64,000 nucleotides of DNA, from NCBI RefSeq assembly GCF_007830635.1, contig NZ_VLLA01000032.1:1-64000 (forward strand). Direction: 5' to 3'. This DNA is from Bradyrhizobium huanghuaihaiense. Lineage in GTDB: Bacteria; Pseudomonadota; Alphaproteobacteria; Rhizobiales; Xanthobacteraceae. Under the pieces are notes generated by a model. The model ran no database searches. It saw nothing but the letters and a program-made list of their open reading frames with translations, and was not told the origin of the DNA. Positions within the stretch are counted from its first letter, which is position 1; each line of letters begins with the position of its first letter. Shown in pieces: positions 38,760-47,969 of this stretch. A program made the translations under genes and the position numbers.

Positions 38760-39437
38760 TTATGCCGCCTGCTTGTGCATTGCGCCGGATGCCGACGCCG
38801 AGCCGCGAATGGCCTTGACCGAACGCTCGATCGCCGCCCACAGCCTTGCGATTTCCTGAGCCGCACGGCTCTCGGCCTGATACTCGCGCGCGCCTTCGCC
38901 GTGGCTGAGCGCCATCAACAAATCCGAACGATTGGTGATCTGACCGCCCCACACCGGAGCGCGGAATTTCGCCAGCGCCTCGCGGGCGATGGTGACGATC
39001 GGGCTTTCGGCTTCGTCGCGCTTGGCCGGAGCACCGTTGAGCACGACCGCGTAGGGCTTGCGTGCCGCGCGGCACATCTGGATGGTTTCCTGCACCGCGT
39101 TGACGTCGAACACGCCGGGACGGGCGGGGATGACCACCATGGTGGCATTCTTGATGGCGTCGTCGACGACGGCCGAGAGGTTCGGCGGCGTGTCGATCAA
39201 CACCCATTCATAACCGTCGCGCTTGGCAGCGGAGACGATGCCGCTGACGGAGTTCACGGCGGCCTTGATCGGCGGCTCGTTGGTGCCGCGCAGCTTGTGC
39301 CACAGCGTCAGCGAGCCCTGCGGATCCGCGTCCACGAGCATCACCTGCTTGCTCGCCTTGATCTGCGCGGCGAGATGTGCAGCCAGGGTACTCTTGCCCG
39401 AGCCGCCTTTACGCGATGCAAAAACAATAACGTTCAT
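38760..39437 (-). CDS. ParA/MinD-type ATPase
   Basis: 225 aa. Deviant Walker A in VFASRKGGSGKSTLAAHLAA, VDADPQGSLTLWH and Walker B-like WVLIDTPPNLSAVVDDAI place it in the ParA family. No ParB partner is adjacent, so it may position a protein complex (chemoreceptors, storage granules) and not DNA. A basic C-terminal tail follows. ATG at 39437. An 18-base perfect palindrome lies 37 bases upstream. Confidence 0.88.
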   Translation of the reverse strand: MNVIVFASRKGGSGKSTLAAHLAAQIKASKQVMLVDADPQGSLTLWHKLRGTNEPPIKAAVNSVSGIVSAAKRDGYEWVLIDTPPNLSAVVDDAIKNATMVVIPARPGVFDVNAVQETIQMCRAARKPYAVVLNGAPAKRDEAESPIVTIAREALAKFRAPVWGGQITNRSDLLMALSHGEGAREYQAESRAAQEIARLWAAIERSVKAIRGSASASGAMHKQAA

Positions 39438-39929
39438 ACCCTTGGCCTCCAGATTGACCCCAGGCTGCGAAAATGAATCAGCGCGCTGATTCGTGAAAGA
39501 AAAATTTACCGGGAGTTGCTTCGCCGCCACGAAATAACAGGTCGTGTTGGCTTTTGAGTCACACTGCTGCACGCGACGAGACGCAAACGCAATGAATCGC
39601 GCTTGAAGCGAGCATATGTGGGTTTTCCGAGCAGCGCGGCGGCAAAACGGAATGCAACCTTGCCGCGCAAACCGTTTCGCTGGCCTTTTCGACCGCGTGG
39701 GACGGTAATCGCCGCAGGTCCGCGCGCGATGGGCGCGAACAAAACGAGTCCGGCGCTGTCGCAGGGCTGACGCCGCAATCATCTGGTTCGAGGATCGAAG
39801 AAACCGCTTTCACGCCTCCCGCGATCGGAGGACATCGCCGCCGGACATGCAAATGCCCGGGCATTGACGCGCTTCGCGCTTTGGCCCGGGCACCAGCAGT
39901 TTCAAACAAGGAACGCGCGTGCAGCGCGC
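39438..39929. other. Non-coding gap upstream of the parA-type gene
   Basis: 492 bases with no credible frame. It holds the palindrome at 39475-39492 near the ParA start and a GCCCGGGC hairpin pair near 39855-39893 that may end the Cys-containing secreted gene's transcript. The middle is unremarkable. Confidence 0.45.
39475..39492. promoter_or_regulatory. 18-base perfect palindrome GAATCAGCGCGCTGATTC
   Basis: Centred 47 bases upstream of the ParA ATG on the minus strand, in the position of an operator. No neighbouring regulator gene suggests which protein binds. Confidence 0.5.
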
Positions 39930-40310
39930 TCAGCTCTCGTCGGTTTTCTTCTTCTTGCTCGCCTTCGCCGCCGGCTTGCTGCTCTTCTTCGCCGAGCTCT
40001 TTGACGCGGCCTTGGTCGCAGCCTTGGGCGCGATGTTGGTCGGCCGGCCGGCGCGGGCCTCGCCGGCCTCGGGGCCCTGGCGGAAGAACGCCCTGCACTG
40101 CGGCGACAGCTGCGCCTTCTTCTGGATCATGCAGGCGGTGATGGCATCGACGTTCGGAACGAACTCGCCGCACAGCCGCATCGCATCGGGCGTGCAGGCC
40201 TGCTGCTGCTCCGGCGCGTAGGCAAAGCCGGCGCCCGGCTGGACCAGCACGGCCAGGGCGACCCCAGCGATGGCAGCAAGAACGGATTTCCCAGAGTGAA
40301 GCGCCGGCAT
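39930..40310 (-). CDS. Secreted Cys-containing protein with Lys/Ala-rich tail
   Basis: 126 aa: signal peptide (SVLAAIAGVALAVLVQPGAG), then one Cys-rich repeat of the type CTPDAMRLCGEFVPNVDAI, TACMIQKKAQLSPQCRAFF. The tail is dominated by Lys, Ala and Ser (KAASKSSAKKSSKPAAKASK). The tail resembles a histone-like or cell-wall-binding segment, but function is unknown. The ATG at 40310 fits the signal peptide; upstream in-frame sequence does not. Confidence 0.78.
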   Translation of the reverse strand: MPALHSGKSVLAAIAGVALAVLVQPGAGFAYAPEQQQACTPDAMRLCGEFVPNVDAITACMIQKKAQLSPQCRAFFRQGPEAGEARAGRPTNIAPKAATKAASKSSAKKSSKPAAKASKKKKTDES

Positions 40311-40816
40311 CGATCCCCCCAATGTCTGACCGGGGCGGAGTGTGGGTGAACCGCGGTTCGTTGGCAACGTGGGGGAGTGCGAAAGGCGGGAGTTGTGCGG
40401 TCTCGGCAACAGGAGGGCGTGGCTGGGGCGAACCGACGGCGCTGCTGACGGTGCCCGACACCACCACCGCTGTCGTCACCCGGCTTGACCGGGTGACCCA
40501 GTATTCCAGAGGCGCCTGACGTCCCCCGAGAGGCCGCGGCGTACTGGATCCCCCGCTTTCGCGGAGGATGACAGCTGTGGTGGGGGAAGACCGCGGCTAA
40601 CCCTCTGGCGAGACTGGCGAGATCGGTTCGCACCGCTGGCCCCCGGCCCCCTCAAAACAAAAACTGCGAAAACAACCCCATGCACAGTAGCCGGGCCTTG
40701 ATGTGTTTGCGGATTTTACGAATCCGTTTTGACTCGTCGGGCAAAACAGGGGCATAATGCCAGCATCGAAATTTGCGTGGGGTGGTCGGCCGATCCCCGT
40801 GAGGTCAAAGGGGCGC
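40311..40816. other. Divergent gap containing a dispersed repeat
   Basis: 506 bases between divergent genes. Apart from the repeat at 40475-40572 I see no gene. A TTGACT-like and A/T-rich patch around 40700-40750 may hold the AEC transporter promoter. Confidence 0.4.
40475..40572. repeat. Dispersed repeat, GTCA...GATGAC family, copy 2
   Basis: 98-base inverted element with ends GTCACCCGGCTTGACCGGGTGA and CCCCCGCTTTCGCGGAGGATGAC (each internally palindromic) and CCAGTATTCCAGAGGCG in between. Related to 10893-10992. Confidence 0.75.
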
Positions 40817-41761
40817 ATGGCCACCATCCTGATCGTCGCACCGGTGTTCGCCCTGATCGCGGCGGGCTATGCCGCGGTGCTGTTTCGCTTCGTCTCCGAG
40901 ACCGCGCACAAGGGCATCTCCGAATTCGCCTTCAGCATCGCGATCCCCGCGCTGTTGTTCCGCACCATCGTCGTCTCGGAATTCCCCGACGTCAGCCCCT
41001 GGCGGATGTGGGGCGCCTATTACGGCGCGCTCGCGCTCACCTGGATCGCGGCAATGACGCTCTCGGCGCTGCTGCGCGCGCGGCGCGAGGACCGCGAGGA
41101 CGGCGTCGTGTTCGCGATCGGCTCGGTCTACGGCAACATCGTGATGCTCGGCATTCCGCTCGTGCTCTCCGCGCTCGGCAACGAGGGCGCAGGGCCCATG
41201 GCGCTGATCCTGTCGGTGAACACGCCGCTGCTCTGGCTCTGCGGCATTTTGCAGATGGAGCTCGTCAGCCAAAAGCGGACCGGCTCGCCGCTGTCGATCA
41301 TCTGGCCGGTGCTCGCCGATCTCTCACGCAATCCGCTGATGCTGGGAATAGGTTTCGGCGTGGCCTGGCGCTTCACCGGCCTCGGCCTCAACCCCGTCGT
41401 CGACCGGACGATCGAGCTGCTGGCGCAGGCGGGCTCGCCGGCCGCATTGATCGCGCTCGGCATCAACCTGTTCCGCTTCGAGGTGAAGGGCGAGAAGCTG
41501 AGCATTCTGGTGCTGTGCGCGCTCAAGCTGATGGCGATGCCGGCCGCAGCGTTCGTGCTGGCAAAACTGCTCGGCCTGCCGCCGGTCGCCGCCGGCGTGA
41601 TCGTGCTGTTCGCGGCGATGCCGACCGGCGCCAACGCCTACATCTTCGCGGTCCAGTATCAGCGGCTGGTGAACCCGGTGTCCGGCGCGGTGGCGCTGGG
41701 GACGCTGCTGGCGGCGGTGACGTTGCCGGTGGTGGTGATGATGGTGGCGGGGGTGAGGTAG
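40817..41761 (+). CDS. AEC-family (auxin efflux carrier type) transporter
   Basis: 314 aa with about ten helices in two inverted halves. Hallmarks: FALIAAGYAAVLFRF at the start, EFAFSIAIPALLFRTIVVSE, FAIGSVYGNIVMLGIPLVLS (conserved NxxxLGxP pattern) and FAAMPTGANAYIFAVQY near the end. The family transports malate, malonate or similar anions. ATG at 40817 (MATILIVAP) fits the family; an upstream ATG at 40757 adds 20 residues. Confidence 0.9.
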   Translation: MATILIVAPVFALIAAGYAAVLFRFVSETAHKGISEFAFSIAIPALLFRTIVVSEFPDVSPWRMWGAYYGALALTWIAAMTLSALLRARREDREDGVVFAIGSVYGNIVMLGIPLVLSALGNEGAGPMALILSVNTPLLWLCGILQMELVSQKRTGSPLSIIWPVLADLSRNPLMLGIGFGVAWRFTGLGLNPVVDRTIELLAQAGSPAALIALGINLFRFEVKGEKLSILVLCALKLMAMPAAAFVLAKLLGLPPVAAGVIVLFAAMPTGANAYIFAVQYQRLVNPVSGAVALGTLLAAVTLPVVVMMVAGVR

Positions 41762-41785
41762 GGCGCCTGACGATTGCCGAAACCG

Positions 41786-42460
41786 CTATTCCACCCCCCG
41801 GCCTACGCGCCAGGCCATCTCCCAAAAATCTGCCTCGAGCCGGGTGGCTTCCTTGAAGATCGCAGTCAGCTCAGCCTCGCGGGCCGGCGTGGCGTAGAGA
41901 TCGGCGAGATGATCCAGGTGCGCCCGCGCCTTGGCAGCGACCTCCTGGTACGGCGCGCCGGCGTACTCGGCGATCCAGACGCGGTAGGCGTTGGTCGCAG
42001 CGTCCGCATCGGGTCGCGAGGTGAGCCGTGTTGCGATCTCCGCGTACCCGATCACGCAAGGGGCAAGCGCCACCTTGAGGGCCAGCAGATCGCCGCGCAT
42101 GCCCGCGTCGAGCACGTAGCGCGTATAGGCCAGCATCTCGGCCGCCGGAGGGGCCTGTTCAAGGTCGGCCGGGGACAGACCCCAATCGGCACAGAGTTTT
42201 ACATGCAGGTTCATCTCGACATCGAGGATGGCCGAGAGGCCGGCCGCTGCTTCCCGCATGTCGGCAAGTCTGGGCGACTTGTAGACCGCGAGCGCGTAGG
42301 CGCGGGCAAACTCGATGAGGAACATATAGTCCTGAACGAGGTAGTGACGAAACGCCGCTTCGGGGAGCGAGCCGTCTGCCAATCCGTTCGTGAAGGGATG
42401 TTCGGTGTAGGCCCGCCACTCAACGGATGCTGCTGTCTTGAGGCGCTCGAAGAAACTCAC
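41786..42460 (-). CDS. tenA: TenA-type aminopyrimidine aminohydrolase (thiaminase II)
   Basis: 224-aa all-helical protein. The Asp in RHYLVQDYMFLIEFARAYAL, the Cys in ALAPCVIGYAEIA and the Glu in EADFWEMAW correspond to TenA active-site residues. It salvages pyrimidine from degraded thiamine. A GTG start at 42460 (SFFERLKTAASVEWRAYTEH) fits relatives; the open frame upstream encodes island sequence unlike TenA and has no ribosome site of its own. It marks the last core gene before the island: its upstream region has been replaced. Confidence 0.9.
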   Translation of the reverse strand: MSFFERLKTAASVEWRAYTEHPFTNGLADGSLPEAAFRHYLVQDYMFLIEFARAYALAVYKSPRLADMREAAAGLSAILDVEMNLHVKLCADWGLSPADLEQAPPAAEMLAYTRYVLDAGMRGDLLALKVALAPCVIGYAEIATRLTSRPDADAATNAYRVWIAEYAGAPYQEVAAKARAHLDHLADLYATPAREAELTAIFKEATRLEADFWEMAWRVGRGVE

Positions 42461-42554
42461 GATCTTTTCCGCCCGGCTTGCTTGTCCATGAACGTCCGCG
42501 AAGGGAAGCGAAGCGTCGGTGAACGATGCCGTCCCTCCGGGCCAACGCTTCCAA

Positions 42555-43538
42555 TCATATCCCAAGCAGTTTTCGGAACTTTCCTACGGCTCCACGAGCT
42601 TCGTCTTCAGCGAGAGGCTTAAGTCGACTGATCGCTAGCTTAGCGTCATCGAGGTCTATGGGGGCGTCCAGTTGAGTATTGATCCTGAGCATCCTCGTAC
42701 CAGAAAATGTGCTGTCGTCGAGCAATGTTCCGACGGTTTGATCAGCAAGCTCACTCTGTGTCGCGAACATCATGTTGAGCGTCGGCTTCAACATCCGCGC
42801 ACGTCTCATCCTATTGAAGTCGAGGCCCACACTTCCACCCGGAATCTCGCCATTTCCGACACTTATGACACGCATGTCCGCAAACGAAGTATCAAGACAT
42901 CGCTTTGCGGTCATAACAGCCTGGAGGACGGGATTGTTGGCCCACAGTCCTCCGTCCGTATACGTCCGCTCCTCAGTCCGTATCTGTTCGTCTGACGAAC
43001 GGCGCCCGCGGGGACGATGGGCTGAAAAGAAGAGTGGAGCTGCCGCGCTCGCGAGAGCCACGTCGGCTGCAAACAATTCTCCATCGAGGCTTTCGGGGGC
43101 GCCGCACCGCGTGAGAGTAGTAAATGACCTAATTTGGTAACGGTCCAATATCGTTGCCGGAATAATGACAGGAGGGACACAGTCCTTCAACTGAAGTTGT
43201 CGGCCGTTGTCTGTGAAGACTTCGGTCAGCAAGCTACGGAGCGGCGCTTGCTGGTAGATGGGGCCTTTGCATGCGTACGAGAGTGTTCGCTGACTCGCAC
43301 GTCTCAACCTTTCTGGGAAAATCTGAGCGCCGTGGTTCTCAAACAGGTCCACCACATCGCCCAATGGCACGTCTAGTGCGATTCCAAGAGCGATGATAGC
43401 GCCCGTTGATGTTCCAGCAATTAGGTCGAATTGTTCGCGAAGTGGCACCCCAAGCTGTGAGGCCATCTCCCGAAGGAATACTGCTTGGAAGATGCCACGA
43501 ACCCCGCCTCCGCTTAGGCTCAAGATTTTCAACGGCAT
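42555..43538 (-). CDS. Patatin-like phospholipase
   Basis: 327 aa. Patatin signatures: oxyanion loop LSLSGGGVRGIFQAVFLREM, nucleophile Ser in AGTSTGAIIALGI and catalytic Asp in YTDGGLWANNPVL. Such enzymes cleave membrane phospholipids and serve as killing effectors in some defence systems (for example CapV in CBASS). No cyclase gene lies nearby. Last gene of a six-gene operon; starts ten bases after the ThiL-like stop. Confidence 0.9.
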   Translation of the reverse strand: MPLKILSLSGGGVRGIFQAVFLREMASQLGVPLREQFDLIAGTSTGAIIALGIALDVPLGDVVDLFENHGAQIFPERLRRASQRTLSYACKGPIYQQAPLRSLLTEVFTDNGRQLQLKDCVPPVIIPATILDRYQIRSFTTLTRCGAPESLDGELFAADVALASAAAPLFFSAHRPRGRRSSDEQIRTEERTYTDGGLWANNPVLQAVMTAKRCLDTSFADMRVISVGNGEIPGGSVGLDFNRMRRARMLKPTLNMMFATQSELADQTVGTLLDDSTFSGTRMLRINTQLDAPIDLDDAKLAISRLKPLAEDEARGAVGKFRKLLGI

Positions 43539-43548
43539 TCGAACTATC

Positions 43549-44568
43549 CTACGGAAGGCTCACTTCCTTAAGCATACGGACATATTCTCCTATACCCTTC
43601 AGCATCCAAGAATCCCGTGCGAATCTTTCCGATTCGAGCCGAGGTGCGGGAGCAATATTCTCGCCCCGTTGCAGCACCACCCCATGGTGTCCTGCTGTGA
43701 AACATCCAATCCGATGAGCCGATGCACCCGACGTGTTAGCTAATTCAAACAGCCGACCTTCATGTGCAGGCGAGACAGCAACAATGACGTTCCAATCTCC
43801 CCACCCCAACCAATATCGAGCGGCGTCCCCGCTCTCTTCTGAAGTTAGGCCAGGCACTGTGAGCGCGTCGAGGTCTAAGATCACGCCGAGATTGTTCTTG
43901 CTCGCCAACTCGCTCAAACTTGGAAGGAGGCCGTCGCTGTTGTCCATTGCAGCCCCGACAAGATGCTCTCGCGCTAGGCGGTGCACAAAGCCAATCTGAG
44001 AAATTGGCCTAAAAACTGGAGAGTTGTTCTTTGTTCCTATTTCCTTTCCGTCCAACAGCCTCAAGGCGTCACGCCAAAAGGCACCTCCTTGGCCGATGCT
44101 AACGATAGAGTCGCCGTCTCGCGCGCCTACCCGCGTTAAAGGATGGTAAGAATCACATATTCCGATTGCTGTTCCGACTGCCGACAACCGCCCAGCTTCT
44201 CGAAGATTGCCTCCAACGTAAGCTATCTGAGCAGCAGCACAGCTCGCTCGGATGCCTTCAAGCAGCCGCTCAAAGGATTCGGTCGTCCGCTCTGACTCGC
44301 ATTCTATGGCTGCTAGAAAGCCCAACGGAACGGCTCCCGCTGCGGCTAAATCCGAGACGTTGATTGTAACAAGGAGCCATCCCATCCAAAACGGATCATC
44401 GTCTCGCCCGATAGCAGCGGCTGCAGGAGGTGGCACGGGATCGGTAGTGACCACAAGGTGACCACCGGCAGTTTGGATAATGGCACAATCATCTCCCGCT
44501 CCGTCCGCGAAGCGGGGAATGATCTGCTTAAGAATTTCTCGTTCGCCAAGATCGATGAGTTTAGACAT
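43549..44568 (-). CDS. ThiL/AIR-synthase-like kinase-fold protein
   Basis: 339 aa. The N-terminal half has GDDCAIIQTAGGHLVVTTDP, then LLVTINVSDLAAAGAVPLGF and YVGGNLREAGRLSAVGTAIG; the C-terminal half has AMDNSDGLLPSLSEL. These fit the PurM-like fold of thiamine-monophosphate kinase, HypE and SelD. Compared with true ThiL, the magnesium-binding pattern is altered (GGN in place of GGD). A housekeeping thiL would not be expected here, so a specialised nucleotide or metabolite kinase is more likely. Fifth in the operon. Confidence 0.75.
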   Translation of the reverse strand: MSKLIDLGEREILKQIIPRFADGAGDDCAIIQTAGGHLVVTTDPVPPPAAAAIGRDDDPFWMGWLLVTINVSDLAAAGAVPLGFLAAIECESERTTESFERLLEGIRASCAAAQIAYVGGNLREAGRLSAVGTAIGICDSYHPLTRVGARDGDSIVSIGQGGAFWRDALRLLDGKEIGTKNNSPVFRPISQIGFVHRLAREHLVGAAMDNSDGLLPSLSELASKNNLGVILDLDALTVPGLTSEESGDAARYWLGWGDWNVIVAVSPAHEGRLFELANTSGASAHRIGCFTAGHHGVVLQRGENIAPAPRLESERFARDSWMLKGIGEYVRMLKEVSLP

Positions 44569-44574
44569 TTCTAC

Positions 44575-45723
44575 TCACATAAAAATCAGAAGATGCTCCA
44601 ACTGCAAACTCGGGTTCTGCCGTCGTCCCGTCGAAATTTTCCGAGACTGCTTATAGATCAGCTTGAAGTGACAGCTTTCGACGACCCGCTCAAATTTTTC
44701 ATTCATGGGCATTCGATCACCTGATTCACCGAAGACAACGGCGCAGGCTCTCCCCCGATCTAGAACTTCGCGACACCCCTCAAAGACGCGTTTGCAATCG
44801 GCAAGATATTGGTCAGCAGCGACCAAACGGTGCCTCTTGCTTCGCGCTCCAATCTCTTTCTGACGCAGCGGCTCGATTTCGACTCCCTGCCACTCCAAAG
44901 TTAAACGTTGCGCCTTCACATAGTCCGCCACTCCGAAGTACGGCGGCGAGGTGACAATTAGCTGAGCGCCGTCAATCGGCCTATCTTGTAGTATAGTAGC
45001 AGCATCCCCTTCCAAAACCTTCACATCCGAAGCAGGCTCCTCCCGCTGGTGCGGTGCATTTCGATATACGTCCCGAGCCTCGTAGGCCTCGACAAATCCA
45101 ATCAGAGTTTTCTCGTACAGCTCAATCACGTCTCTCTCGTGATTGTCCTTAGGAGCTGTGTTGTCACAGACATAGCCCCAATGACGCGTTTCACGACATA
45201 CGGGCAGCAAAATAGCCGAGAATGCTGCTTCGGCGAGAACACGACCATCGCCGCGCAACTCCGTGATGCTGCTTCTCAATCTACGCAAATCGTTGAGCGT
45301 CCTGGGCGTATACCACTTCTCACTCTGTACGGTTTTAGGAACCGCCTCTCTCTTCGCGTTCTGGCGCACAAGGATGCGAATTCGATCAACTAGTTTTCGT
45401 ATTTGATCAGAGCGCCGCGATAGCGTCTTGGCCCGAGCCATCAAGGCCGACACAGGATTAAGCTCTAAGCCGACACAAGCCCGATCGAGCCGTTGGGCTT
45501 CTACAGCGGTAGTGCCTGAGCCGAGAAAGGGGTCAAGCACAACTTCGCCGGGGTCGCTCAGCGCGCCGATCAGAACCGCTGGGATCTGAGATGGGTAGCG
45601 GCAGGGATGCCAGTGAAGGCTTGAAAAAGCTGACTGACTGCGACTTGTAGAGAAGTCCCAATCGACATCCTCCAAACGCTTCAGTCTAGCGCGCAGATCG
45701 ATTTTTTTTGTTCGTGTCAACAT
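44575..45723 (-). CDS. DNA methyltransferase (amino-methylating, TSPPY type)
   Basis: 382 aa. SAM-binding motif I VVLDPFLGSGTTAVEAQR (about 62-79) precedes the catalytic motif IV LIVTSPPYFGVADY (about 256-269) by roughly 190 residues. S/TSPPY is typical of N4-cytosine enzymes, though N6-adenine is possible. A large region between the two may read the target. No matching restriction gene is seen. It overlaps the HD gene upstream by 38 bases. Confidence 0.88.
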   Translation of the reverse strand: MLTRTKKIDLRARLKRLEDVDWDFSTSRSQSAFSSLHWHPCRYPSQIPAVLIGALSDPGEVVLDPFLGSGTTAVEAQRLDRACVGLELNPVSALMARAKTLSRRSDQIRKLVDRIRILVRQNAKREAVPKTVQSEKWYTPRTLNDLRRLRSSITELRGDGRVLAEAAFSAILLPVCRETRHWGYVCDNTAPKDNHERDVIELYEKTLIGFVEAYEARDVYRNAPHQREEPASDVKVLEGDAATILQDRPIDGAQLIVTSPPYFGVADYVKAQRLTLEWQGVEIEPLRQKEIGARSKRHRLVAADQYLADCKRVFEGCREVLDRGRACAVVFGESGDRMPMNEKFERVVESCHFKLIYKQSRKISTGRRQNPSLQLEHLLIFM

Positions 45724-46927
45724 CTATCTCAACGGCCCCAGCCAGCTCTTTAAGCAGAATATCACGGAATGGCCCTTGGATCTTTTGTCCCAACCTCTCC
45801 GCGTCGCTCGCAAAGCAGTAGAACACCACGCTCTGCGACGCAGTACCAGAAGTCCACCGATGCCTCAGCGCTGGATCGAGGAACTCAAGCCTCTTCGAGA
45901 ATGCGGACTTATCAACGAAGGCGTATCCAAAAGGCTTTTTGATACTGAACTGATCCCGCGCCAGTCTTTCCACCAGAGCTATTGCTGAATCGCGCGATGC
46001 AAGTCCCAGAGTCGCAAGCGATCCAGGCACTTGCAGTGCGAAGACCTGCGAAGGAAGGCTTTGATGAAAATGCCGCAGCATCAAATCCTTCGTTCTTGGC
46101 GCGCGCGTTAGCAGATCGAGAAAATCTTGATCCCGGTTGGCCCAATGTATCTCTGATACGTCGCTTTCATCGAACAACAGAGAAATCGCCTTCGTAAGGA
46201 CCGCCTGCGTTGCGACCGTGATGGAATCGAACACTAAGATGTCGTAGACTCGTCGGCGCGTCTCCGCCCACGCCTCAACTGATGGAGCGTGACGCTCTGA
46301 AAGCAGCATTTTCCCGTCTATCGAAACACCGATCTCGCGCGCTATTTGTAAGAAAGGTTCCGCTGGCACCTTGAGCCCTAGCGCCCAAGCCATCCGCAAG
46401 ACGTTGTCCAGATTGTCGAAGTCCAATGCGCCGAACAGCAGAGGAGATGAAGGATGCTCTTTCCGCACGATCTGTAATACGAGTTCAAAATCGATTTTGC
46501 TGGCGCTGCAGAGCCGCTTGAACCTCAATTCCTCACCCGGCAGTATTTGGTGCGCAATATTGCCGAAAAGGTTATGCCCAGTAAGCAGATCTGGCAGTGC
46601 TGCCTCATGATCCCATCCTGCGCGATCCTTGAGATAGTATTCAAGCAGATGAGCAAACGGCGGGGTCGCAGCATCATGTATCAAAATCGCGGCAGAAAGC
46701 GCTCTAACTTCGTCTCGCGCTAACCCGTTGTGGGGATTGAGGAGCGCTAATCTCAGCACTCCAAGCGTGTGCGAAAACCGACGAACCTCGGAAAGCGTCG
46801 GTAGAGAGGGTGACGGTGCGTTCAGCAGCCGAACCCCCATCAGACGGCGCACCTCCGGAGCGAGTATCAAACGGTCTAAGAAGCTTGGCGGCTCAAAAGC
46901 GCCATATAGGGGATCATGAACTATCAT
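45686..46927 (-). CDS. HD-domain phosphohydrolase resembling SAMHD1-type dNTPases
   Basis: 413 aa from the ATG at 46927. The start VHDPLYGAFEPPSFLDRLIL and PEVRRLMGVRLLNAPSPS, then VRRFSHTLGVLRLAL (His about 53) and LIHDAATPPFAHLLEYY (His-Asp about 84-85) reproduce the SAMHD1/YdgH layout. ALDFDNLDNVLRMAW (about 167) gives the last metal Asp. It could hydrolyse dNTPs or another nucleotide. A longer frame upstream overlaps the preceding gene and lacks family residues. It begins 16 bases after that gene's stop. Confidence 0.8.
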   Translation of the reverse strand: MIVHDPLYGAFEPPSFLDRLILAPEVRRLMGVRLLNAPSPSLPTLSEVRRFSHTLGVLRLALLNPHNGLARDEVRALSAAILIHDAATPPFAHLLEYYLKDRAGWDHEAALPDLLTGHNLFGNIAHQILPGEELRFKRLCSASKIDFELVLQIVRKEHPSSPLLFGALDFDNLDNVLRMAWALGLKVPAEPFLQIAREIGVSIDGKMLLSERHAPSVEAWAETRRRVYDILVFDSITVATQAVLTKAISLLFDESDVSEIHWANRDQDFLDLLTRAPRTKDLMLRHFHQSLPSQVFALQVPGSLATLGLASRDSAIALVERLARDQFSIKKPFGYAFVDKSAFSKRLEFLDPALRHRWTSGTASQSVVFYCFASDAERLGQKIQGPFRDILLKELAGAVEIDVDTNKKNRSAR

Positions 46928-46943
46928 GGTTGCACGGCCTGCA

Positions 46944-47969
46944 TCACGATCCACGCCAAAGGGAGAAACGATACCAAGGCTTACTGTCGGTCTTTGCCGC
47001 AATGAGAGCCCTAGAATGCTCAAGCGCCAGCGCAATCCAGGCCTGGCTGAGGCTGGTGGCTCTCTCTCTCCCGCCGAAGTAAAAACCTGAGTCGATAAGC
47101 GAGTCAGCCGCTTCGTCGGCAAGATTTACCGCAGCATGATGTTGCCCTTTGTCACCTGACAGTCCACTTGCCAAAAGGATATCAACGGCATCCGCGGGAA
47201 CATGCAGATAATCGCGCCGAGAGACCAAGCCTTCACCTACCCGGAAATCATAGTCCCAAAAATCCAAAGTGTCTTGCCCACGAGTGTCCGGCGTGATCTT
47301 GCTCCTCGCAATCCACTGCTTGATCCGAGGCCGCAAATTCAACCCATCCAAGGCTAGACAAAGGGAGCAAAGAGAAAATTTTCTCAGCCCGCTGTTTGAG
47401 GAAGGGGCGCCCTCGAGACGTTCTTGCAGAATGGCTGCGGCTCGTTGCATCTCAGGGGGAATGTCCCCCTTATTTCCGGTCAACGCGTAAGCCAAGATAG
47501 CAACGCAGGTCGCCGTCTCATTTCCCGTCGCAGCTTTCGTTGACTTGTCGATTTGCCAGCTGACCAGAAGCCCATCGGAAAGTATCCGCTCCCGCAGCTC
47601 ACGATCCGCTTCTGGCGCTAAGGCTTGCAACTGAGGGTGCTTGGATTGCCTCACCGCCATTAAGAAAAAGGCACGCCGTGCTGTAAGCGCAAAGTCGCGT
47701 GCGCCTCTTGTGCCCGGCACGTTCCTGTCATTCCAAAGTGATGCAAGATAATCGGCGACTTGGGTCGGTATGCGGGGATGCCCATATGCGAGCGAGATAC
47801 ATATTACCCCTGCGCACGTCCCATACAGACCGACTTGGTTTCGATTCGCCTGACCGATGAATTGCCCCCAACCCTTGAAGTCAGAGCGGCCGTCAACCGC
47901 GCGCTGCTCGTTCAGGAAGGAATCCGCAAGCTTCTTGAGAGCGCTATCGATCTTTGCATCGGTCAACAT
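46944..47969 (-). CDS. All-helical protein of unknown function, operon gene 2
   Basis: 341 aa, rich in Leu/Ala and predicted helices, no signal peptide. The recurring pattern (GQANRNQVGLYGTCAGVICI, TARRAFFLMAVRQ, NETATCVAILAYALTG, SLSQAWIALALEHSRALIAA) looks like an alpha/alpha toroid of the terpenoid-cyclase or prenyltransferase-like class, but I cannot assign an active site. It overlaps the HIT-like gene by seven bases. Confidence 0.65.
   Translation of the reverse strand: MLTDAKIDSALKKLADSFLNEQRAVDGRSDFKGWGQFIGQANRNQVGLYGTCAGVICISLAYGHPRIPTQVADYLASLWNDRNVPGTRGARDFALTARRAFFLMAVRQSKHPQLQALAPEADRELRERILSDGLLVSWQIDKSTKAATGNETATCVAILAYALTGNKGDIPPEMQRAAAILQERLEGAPSSNSGLRKFSLCSLCLALDGLNLRPRIKQWIARSKITPDTRGQDTLDFWDYDFRVGEGLVSRRDYLHVPADAVDILLASGLSGDKGQHHAAVNLADEAADSLIDSGFYFGGRERATSLSQAWIALALEHSRALIAAKTDSKPWYRFSLWRGS

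Noticed and set aside
42555..43538. Patatin as CBASS effector CapV
   Set aside because: No CD-NTase/cyclase, Cap2 or Cap3 gene is adjacent, so a CBASS label is not supported.
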